A stretch of 12,903 bases of DNA, from contig JBDKTJ010000105.1 of assembly GCA_039698075.1 (NCBI GenBank), forward strand, positions 1 through 12,903. The letters run 5' to 3'. The stretch comes from JAJFVC01 sp039698075 (GTDB lineage Bacteria; Planctomycetota; Planctomycetia; Pirellulales; Thermoguttaceae). The notes below the pieces were generated by a model. It did no database searches. It saw only the letters and a program-made list of their open reading frames with translations, and was not told the DNA's origin. How positions within the stretch are numbered: position 1 is the stretch's first letter; each line of letters opens with the position of its first letter. Of the stretch, positions 7,816-12,903 are shown piece by piece. The position numbers were made by a program, and so were the translations under genes.

Positions 7816-9021
7816 ATGTTTCGAGTTGATCGAATGGCATGTTTGGCGGCGGCACTGTGCTTCATGGCCTGCTCGGTCCAGGCCGCAGACCAAAAATCAG
7901 CGCCGGCCAAACAACCCGCCGCGCCGGCCAAAGCGGCCGAACCTTCCAAGACGGCCGAACCCGATCGGTTCGCCGTGCCCGAGGGCACGCCGAAGGAGAT
8001 GATCGCATTCGTCAAGAAGCTGATCACGGAACCCCCGCGCGACGAGCAAACCCGCGACAAGATGCGCGCGGCGATTTTGAAGGCGGCCGATCGCATTCTG
8101 GCCGGCAAGCCGAACGAGTCGGAAATGGAATTTGGCGTGCAGGCGAAGATGAACATGCTCCCGCCCGAAGAGCTGCCGGCTTTCGCCGAGGAGTTGAGGA
8201 AGAGCGGTTTTGAAAAGCTCGCCCGGCAGGTCGACGGATTTCGGCTTCAGTTGGCCCTGCGCAGTTCTCTGGTGGGCGGACGCGAGGCCATGAAGAAAGC
8301 GATCGGCGACGCCGTCAAGTTTCTCGAAAAAACGCCGCCGCAACCCACCGACATCAGCCTGGCGTTTTTGACCGGACGTTTGGCCGAATTGGCCGGCGAC
8401 GACAAGCTGGCCCGCGATACGTACAACTCGCTGGCCAAAACGTTCGCGGCCAGCAAAGACCCGAGAATGGCCGAGTTCAGCAAGGTGTTGGACGGCATCT
8501 GTCGCCGCTTGGCGTTGGTCGGCCACGAGATGAAAATCGAGGGCAAGCTGCTCGGCGGTCAGCCGTTCAAATGGTCGAATTTCGCCGGCAAGGTCGTGTT
8601 GGTCGATTTTTGGGCCACGTGGTGCGAGCCGTGCCTTGTCGAGCTGCCCAATTTGCTGGAGTGCTACGAGCTTTATCACGGCAAGGGGTTTGAGATTGTC
8701 GGCATCAGCCTGGATCGACGGCTGGCGGATCTGGAAGAGTTCGTCAAGAAGAACAAAATTCCCTGGCCGATGATCTTCAACGACGACCCGGCCGACTCGA
8801 CGGCGGCTTACTACGGCGTGCTGTCCGTGCCGACGGCGATTTTGGTCGGCAAGGACGGCCGCGTGGTGTCTCTGAACGTTCGCGGCGAGTCGCTCAAGAA
8901 GGAGTTGGAAAAGCTGCTCGGTCCGGTCGAAGCGAAGGACGCGAAAAAGGGCGTCCCTTCGAGCGACAAGAAGCCGACCCTTCGATTGCAACAGAAAGCC
9001 GCCTCGCCCGAAAAGCCGTAG
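7816..9021 (+). CDS. Secreted TlpA/ResA-like thioredoxin-fold protein
   Basis: This 401-residue protein has an N-terminal signal sequence (hydrophobic core about 8-19, likely cleavage after VQA at 21-23). A low-complexity Ala/Pro/Lys linker runs to about residue 50, and a mainly helical region of unknown role follows to about 240. A thioredoxin-like domain occupies about 241-380. Its redox site WCEPC has Cys270 and Cys273, and the cis-proline is in SVPT (Pro339). The tail (about 380-401) is Lys-rich. TlpA/ResA-type proteins reduce disulfides outside the cytoplasm, for example in cytochrome c maturation; the partner here is unknown. The start at 7816 is preferred over an in-frame ATG at 7750, because GGGAG at 7802-7806 sits nine bases upstream and the signal peptide begins exactly there. 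FMAC at 16-19 is a weak lipobox-like match, so a lipoprotein is a minor alternative. The 112-base gap after the LOG gene suggests separate transcription. Confidence 0.9.
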   Translation: MFRVDRMACLAAALCFMACSVQAADQKSAPAKQPAAPAKAAEPSKTAEPDRFAVPEGTPKEMIAFVKKLITEPPRDEQTRDKMRAAILKAADRILAGKPNESEMEFGVQAKMNMLPPEELPAFAEELRKSGFEKLARQVDGFRLQLALRSSLVGGREAMKKAIGDAVKFLEKTPPQPTDISLAFLTGRLAELAGDDKLARDTYNSLAKTFAASKDPRMAEFSKVLDGICRRLALVGHEMKIEGKLLGGQPFKWSNFAGKVVLVDFWATWCEPCLVELPNLLECYELYHGKGFEIVGISLDRRLADLEEFVKKNKIPWPMIFNDDPADSTAAYYGVLSVPTAILVGKDGRVVSLNVRGESLKKELEKLLGPVEAKDAKKGVPSSDKKPTLRLQQKAASPEKP

Positions 9022-9485
9022 TCAACCATCTTAACCGGTGCGAGAATCGCGTCCTGTTCCCGCCGCTGCAACATGGCAAGCGGCGTGGGACGGGTCGTGG
9101 GCTTTGCATCCTTCGCGGACGCTGCTTCGGGCGTTTCCTGTGCGCAAAAAAATCGCCACGTTGCTCATTGTGGACAACGTGGCGCAAAAAGCTCAAACTT
9201 CCCACCGATTGCGACTGGATGCGTCGCTGCGAGACGAGCGAAGGTCAGGCGTGCTTCTGCACTAGCCGTGAAGGCGACCTTGGCTCACGCTAATTGTTTG
9301 GCACCTCCGTCGGAATACCGGGCAGGAAGTTCGATCTCGTGAAGTTCATTCACCCATTCTATCGGCACAATTCGCCGGCGTCTTACAGTCGAAAACCGCG
9401 AAAATCCGCCGGTCCGAATTGGCCCGTCCCTCTATGTGAAGGATAGCTCAAGAAATCGCCCGGTCCAGCCGACGGCCGCGGAAAT
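9022..9485. other. Convergent intergenic region, no gene recognised
   Basis: This region lies between the 3' ends of the TlpA-like gene (+) and the nrpR-like gene (-). Short open frames here have no family resemblance and look non-coding. Two structures are visible. One is a clear minus-strand terminator at 9146-9184. The other is a weaker stem, CGCCGCT (9061-9067) with AGCGGCG (9079-9085), which lies 40 bases after the TlpA-like stop but lacks a U-tract. I see nothing recognisable in 9190-9485, which would be the 3' untranslated part of the nrpR-like transcript. Confidence 0.6.
9146..9184 (-). terminator. Intrinsic terminator of the nrpR-like transcript
   Basis: CGCCACGTTG (9154-9163) and CAACGTGGCG (9175-9184) form a perfect 10-bp stem with an 11-base loop. 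Read on the minus strand, the stem is followed by A and then seven T (9152 down to 9146), which is the standard intrinsic-terminator layout. The plus strand has no U-tract after the stem, so it serves the minus-strand gene, about 300 bases beyond its stop codon. Confidence 0.72.
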
Positions 9486-10490
9486 TCATTTCAAAATCTG
9501 CTTGAGCATTTTCGGCAATTCGGCGAAGTGGAACAGCCGGTTGTACTCCAAAAGCCCCGCCAATGCCCGTGAATTGACACGAAATCCGCGCTCCTCCAAG
9601 ATCGCAATGGGATTCAGGCCGCCGATCATCACGACGCCGAGCCGCCCCGGCGTGACGGGCCACTCCAACACGGGCTGATCCGGCCAGCCGATCGCCATGA
9701 AACCGCCCAGCCCGATCGCCGACACCCGCTCGGCCACCTGCATGGCCAGGTCGCGACAGTTTTCGGGCATCTCGCGGAATCCCGCCCCGATCAGTCCGTT
9801 GCCGTCCCGAATCGCGCCGGTGTAGTCCGTCATGCCGCTGCGAATGAACACTTCCAACGGGTCGATGCTGGTGCCGTCGTAATGGATCATCTCGACGAAT
9901 CGGGTCGGTTGGCCGTCGCGCAGCTCCAACAGTCCGCCGAATCGCGACGTGGTGGGCACGCCGTGCTTCATCAGGACGCCGTTGAGCGTAATCGAGCAAA
10001 CGGTGCAGAAGCCCAATTTGTCGGGCGGAACGGTCCAACCGCCGAGCGTTTCGCCCGGGCGCAACAACGCGAGCAGATTGCCCATCGCATAGCCGCAGGC
10101 GAACACTTTGCAAACGTCGTCCTTGCAGACGTTGAGCTGTTGCGGATCGACCAGCGACATGTTGACCACGACCAACCCGGTGCGCGTGACCGTGTCGAAC
10201 GTCATGCTGTAGGCCATCTGATCGATCTTGGCCGACAAACAGCCGACCCGTCGAAACGTGTCGATGGCCCGCAATTCGGCCAGACCTTTTTCGGTGATGG
10301 TCCTTCGTTTGCCGCACGGGACGGTGAGTCCCTCGGCGTCCAACTGGGCGAGATACAAGCGAATGGTGCGTTCGCTCATGTTGTGACCGGCGGCAGCCAG
10401 GAACTGGCCCAAGTTGGCCGAATTGGCCGGGCCGCCGATCTTGTGCAATGCCCCGAGGATCGCGACGCAATTTCGTTCTTTTTTGTCCAT
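9486..10490 (-). CDS. nrpR: NrpR-type transcriptional regulator (winged helix + NrpR/DUF128 domain)
   Basis: The 334-residue protein has an N-terminal winged helix-turn-helix (about 6-73; recognition helix near SERTIRLYLAQLDAEGL, 39-55; wing GKRRTITEKG, 60-69). One NrpR regulatory domain follows (about 85-330), with CSITLNG (165-171), FGGLLEL (184-190) and GTSIDPLEVFIRSGMT (206-221), all typical of the family. NrpR of methanogens represses nitrogen-fixation and ammonium-assimilation genes and lets go of DNA when it binds 2-oxoglutarate. The Methanococcus maripaludis protein carries two regulatory domains; this one has a single copy, so it may work as a higher oligomer. The gene is divergent from a glutamate dehydrogenase operon, its likely target. 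Candidate operators lie 28-62 bases upstream of its own start, suggesting autoregulation. No Shine-Dalgarno precedes the ATG. Family assignment is confident; targets and ligand are inferred. Confidence 0.92.
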   Translation of the reverse strand: MDKKERNCVAILGALHKIGGPANSANLGQFLAAAGHNMSERTIRLYLAQLDAEGLTVPCGKRRTITEKGLAELRAIDTFRRVGCLSAKIDQMAYSMTFDTVTRTGLVVVNMSLVDPQQLNVCKDDVCKVFACGYAMGNLLALLRPGETLGGWTVPPDKLGFCTVCSITLNGVLMKHGVPTTSRFGGLLELRDGQPTRFVEMIHYDGTSIDPLEVFIRSGMTDYTGAIRDGNGLIGAGFREMPENCRDLAMQVAERVSAIGLGGFMAIGWPDQPVLEWPVTPGRLGVVMIGGLNPIAILEERGFRVNSRALAGLLEYNRLFHFAELPKMLKQILK

Positions 10491-10517
10491 GGCAAATCGG
10501 TTTTGGTTGGTGGCCCA

Positions 10518-10526
10518 CGGAAAATT
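10518..10526. repeat. Direct repeat CGGAAAATT, second operator-like half-site
   Basis: CGGAAAATT here repeats at 10538-10546 with a period of 20 bp. The equivalent right half (GCTGGT) has lost the palindrome seen in the other copy. It lies within the short leader of the nrpR-like gene. Confidence 0.45.
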
Positions 10527-10536
10527 GCTGGTCCGG

Positions 10537-10552
10537 CCGGAAAATTCTCCGG
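10537..10552. promoter_or_regulatory. Candidate NrpR operator palindrome
   Basis: CCGGAAAATTCTCCGG is a 16-bp palindrome with only one mismatched pair (consensus CCGGA-N-AATT-N-TCCGG). It lies 47-62 bases upstream of the nrpR-like start, just after that gene's predicted transcription start. The left half CGGAAAATT recurs 20 bp away at 10518-10526, two turns on the same face of the helix. It differs in spacing from the methanogen NrpR site GGAA-N6-TTCC, so binding by this NrpR is inference. Confidence 0.5.
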
Positions 10553-10568
10553 GACGTCGAATATGGCA

Positions 10569-10598
10569 ATTCTACCACGCGCAAGATTTTTATACCAA
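10569..10598 (-). promoter_or_regulatory. Candidate sigma70-like promoter for nrpR
   Basis: Read on the minus strand, TTGGTA (10598-10593), an 18-base spacer and TAGAAT (10574-10569) match a -35/-10 pair at four of six and five of six positions. Transcription would begin near 10562, immediately before the operator-like palindrome. Confidence 0.4.
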
Positions 10599-10711
10599 CT
10601 ATTTTACCGAGATATGCCATTTTCGTGGCCCTTGAATTGGCAGTTTTGCCGTTTTTTCGTTTCCACCGGGCTGTCAAAAACCGGCAACAACGGGCGTTTT
10701 CTTCGACATAC

Positions 10712-10740
10712 TTGCGTTTTCAGGCCATTATCGGTACAAT
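10712..10740 (+). promoter_or_regulatory. Candidate sigma70-like promoter for the small ORF-gdh operon
   Basis: TTGCGT (10712-10717), a 17-base spacer and TACAAT (10735-10740) form a good -35/-10 pair in front of the plus-strand operon. Transcription would begin near 10747, leaving a leader of about 146 bases. The sequence GGTACAATTCAACC (10733-10746) covers the -10 box and is partly palindromic around AATT (GGT-N2-AATT-N2-ACC), so a repressor bound there would block the promoter. Confidence 0.5.
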
Positions 10741-10892
10741 TCAACCCATGACGTTCCGGCGTGTCGTTGCCGATCTTTTGTAATATGACTGCCATTTGAT
10801 TGTGCCAGGCCACCGATCCCGTCACTTTTCGACGACTCCAGAAACTTCCATTCCACCACACCCTTCGCCCCCCTTGAAGTTCGAGGAACCGC

Positions 10893-11119
10893 ATGGCAAC
10901 GGCTATCGGGCTTTGCGTTCGATGCAGAAAGGGCAAAAGTTGCCGGCTGCGTCAGCGGGGCACCTGGGTCACGGAATGCAACCTGTTCGCCGAACAACCG
11001 CGATCGTGCGTCCCGGGCCGTCCCCAAAAACTGCAAGCCGCCGCCCGGGCGACCAGCGAATCCAGAACCGAAACCGAAATCAAAACCTTTGCGACCATCA
11101 ACCCAAGGAAAATCGAACC

Positions 11120-11123
<4 letters not shown>
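10893..11123 (+). CDS. Small Cys-rich protein translationally coupled to gdh
   Basis: This frame codes for 76 residues starting MATAIGLC. Four Cys (8, 11, 17, 29) form C-x2-C-x5-C-x11-C, with GTW before the last one (G23, W25) and E28 next to it; a fifth Cys is at 39. This looks like a small metal-binding knuckle. Residues 40-76 are polar and probably disordered. Two signs say it is a real gene: GAGGAA (10883-10888) lies four bases before the ATG, and its TGA overlaps the gdh ATG as ATGA (11120-11123), the usual arrangement for translational coupling. From memory, small proteins of anaerobic bacteria share the same Cys spacing and a GxW phrase; I cannot confirm homology. A role as a redox or metal-dependent partner or regulator of nitrogen metabolism is a guess. 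The alternative is a leader peptide that only couples translation. Confidence 0.68.
11105..11110 (+). promoter_or_regulatory. Ribosome binding site fixing the gdh start
   Basis: AAGGAA lies nine bases before the ATG at 11120. It supports this start over the long in-frame extension back to a TTG at 10796, which adds 108 residues unlike any part of glutamate dehydrogenase. Confidence 0.7.
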
Positions 11124-12499
<1,376 letters not shown>

Positions 12500-12522
12500 C
12501 GATCCTTATTTGGGCGTTCAAT

Positions 12523-12568
12523 AACAAAACCGGACTTGCGCCGCGAAAGGTGCAGGTCCGGTTTTGTT
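12523..12568 (+). terminator. Strong intrinsic terminator after gdhA
   Basis: AACAAAACCGGAC (12523-12535) and GTCCGGTTTTGTT (12556-12568) form a perfect 13-bp stem. Inside it TGCGCC (12537-12542) pairs with GGTGCA (12549-12554) with one G-U, closing on a six-base loop. The descending arm ends in TTTTGTT. It begins 23 bases after the gdhA stop, and its A/T symmetry could also stop transcripts from the right. Confidence 0.85.
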
Positions 12569-12569
12569 G

Positions 12570-12695
12570 CTAAACACGTTTTTCCAAATAGGCCGCATAA
12601 TCTTCATCGCAAAAGAAAGTCTGCTGCCGACGATTTTCACGCTGGGTTACGTGATGCGGCAAACCCGGAACAACCAATCTCGCCAACCTGACCAT
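12570..12695 (-). pseudogene. Remnant of a REP-associated (Y1/IS200-like) transposase
   Basis: On the minus strand 41 codons read MVRLARLVVPGLPHHVTQRE and then NRRQQTFFCDEDYAAYLE, followed by KRV and a stop. This is the typical N-terminus of Transposase_17 / RAYT proteins (normally about 200 residues or more). Everything after it is gone, including the HUH metal-binding pair and catalytic Tyr, so it cannot act as a transposase. No Shine-Dalgarno is visible. The fragment ends two bases from the gdhA terminator, as if cut when that junction formed. Confidence 0.75.
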
Positions 12696-12858
12696 GCCGG
12701 GAATCTAAAAAATCCTCTCCAAATTGTCAATATCGGTGCGTGTTCCCGGAATTCCCAGAGTCTCCTCACCCTTCCAGGTGACGGTCTCCCCGATTCTTGG
12801 TCCATGCGGAAGGTGAGATTTTCGGATATCTTACACCTTTCGAAGGAGGACCAGAAGC
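12696..12858. other. Short non-coding stretch between two mobile-element pieces
   Basis: No gene is seen. CCGGGAA (12697-12703) and TTCCCGG (12743-12749) form a spaced inverted repeat upstream of the transposase remnant. The right part probably holds the left end of the IS3-family element; TGACGGTCTCCCC from 12779 is one possible tip, but without the other end it cannot be confirmed. Confidence 0.35.
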
Positions 12859-12903
12859 ATGAAACGGAAGCGATTTTCGGAGGAGCAGATTGCCTTTGCT
12901 TTG
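12859..12903 (+). CDS. IS3-family transposase OrfA, 3' partial (first 15 codons)
   Basis: The window ends inside a gene that begins MKRKRFSEEQIAFAL. This N-terminus is characteristic of the helix-turn-helix OrfA of IS3-family elements, which binds the IS ends and normally continues by frameshift into the DDE-bearing OrfB. AAGGAGGA (12843-12850) is an excellent Shine-Dalgarno eight bases before the ATG. Only the start is visible, so whether the element is intact is unknown. Confidence 0.75.
   Translation, partial: MKRKRFSEEQIAFAL

Noticed and set aside
6048..8156. 702-codon open frame on the minus strand
   Set aside because: It lies opposite the prepilin-peptidase, LOG and TlpA-like genes, has no family resemblance and is Arg/Gln-rich in the manner of antisense frames in GC-rich DNA.
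9061..9085. Stem CGCCGCT / AGCGGCG after the TlpA-like gene as terminator
   Set aside because: There is no U-tract downstream and the stem is short; recorded only as a weak structure.
9038..9342. Short plus-strand open frames after the TlpA-like gene
   Set aside because: Two overlapping frames of 75 and 89 codons lack ribosome binding sites, motifs or sensible composition.
9448..10677. 409-codon open frame on the minus strand overlapping nrpR
   Set aside because: It runs in another frame of the same strand as the well-supported NrpR-like protein and is an Arg-rich shadow.
10491..10892. Exact methanogen NrpR operator GGAA-N6-TTCC
   Set aside because: I looked for it in the shared intergenic region and did not find it; the palindrome present has different spacing.
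10796..11119. N-terminal extension of glutamate dehydrogenase from a TTG start
   Set aside because: The 108 extra residues do not resemble the family; the ATG at 11120 has a good ribosome binding site and gives normal length, and the region codes for the small Cys-rich protein in another frame.

Overview
This 12.9 kb window has the look of a planctomycete chromosome (phylum Planctomycetota, probably near Pirellulales). This rests on recognition of protein families rather than a search: a giant GspK/Verru_Chthon-like protein with phrases typical of these bacteria, a long UbiD-family decarboxylase, a TlpA-type thioredoxin with a long helical N-terminal part, high GC, and several genes without a clear Shine-Dalgarno sequence.

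Region 1 (1-6848, + strand). The window opens inside a very large exported or pseudopilin-like protein that is cut at its 5' end. A CTAG-rich repeat that can fold into a hairpin follows it. Next come a UbiD-family prFMN decarboxylase (4207-6051) and a 250-residue prepilin-peptidase homologue (6096-6848). The homologue keeps the two CxxC zinc pairs, but its GxGD protease motif reads GYGL.

Region 2 (6861-9485). A LOG-family (TIGR00730-type) nucleotide hydrolase starts 12 bases after the prepilin-peptidase gene and may share its transcript. A secreted TlpA/ResA-like thioredoxin (7816-9021) follows with its own strong ribosome binding site. About 460 bases without a gene come next, holding an intrinsic terminator that reads on the minus strand.

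Region 3 (9486-12568) is the most interesting part: a nitrogen-control module. An NrpR-type regulator (winged helix plus 2-oxoglutarate-sensing NrpR/DUF128 domain, best known from methanogens) lies on the minus strand. Divergent from it is a two-gene operon made of a 76-residue Cys-rich protein (C-x2-C-x5-C-x11-C) and an NADP-type glutamate dehydrogenase, joined by an ATGA stop/start overlap. The shared intergenic region holds a sigma70-like promoter for each direction and a near-perfect 16-bp palindrome just upstream of nrpR, a good candidate operator. NrpR senses 2-oxoglutarate and GDH consumes it, so the layout suggests a closed local regulatory circuit. A strong intrinsic terminator ends the operon.

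Region 4 (12570-12903) is mobile-element debris. It holds a 41-codon remnant of a REP-associated (Y1/IS200-like) transposase on the minus strand, ending two bases from the gdh terminator, and then the first 15 codons of an IS3-family OrfA running off the window edge.
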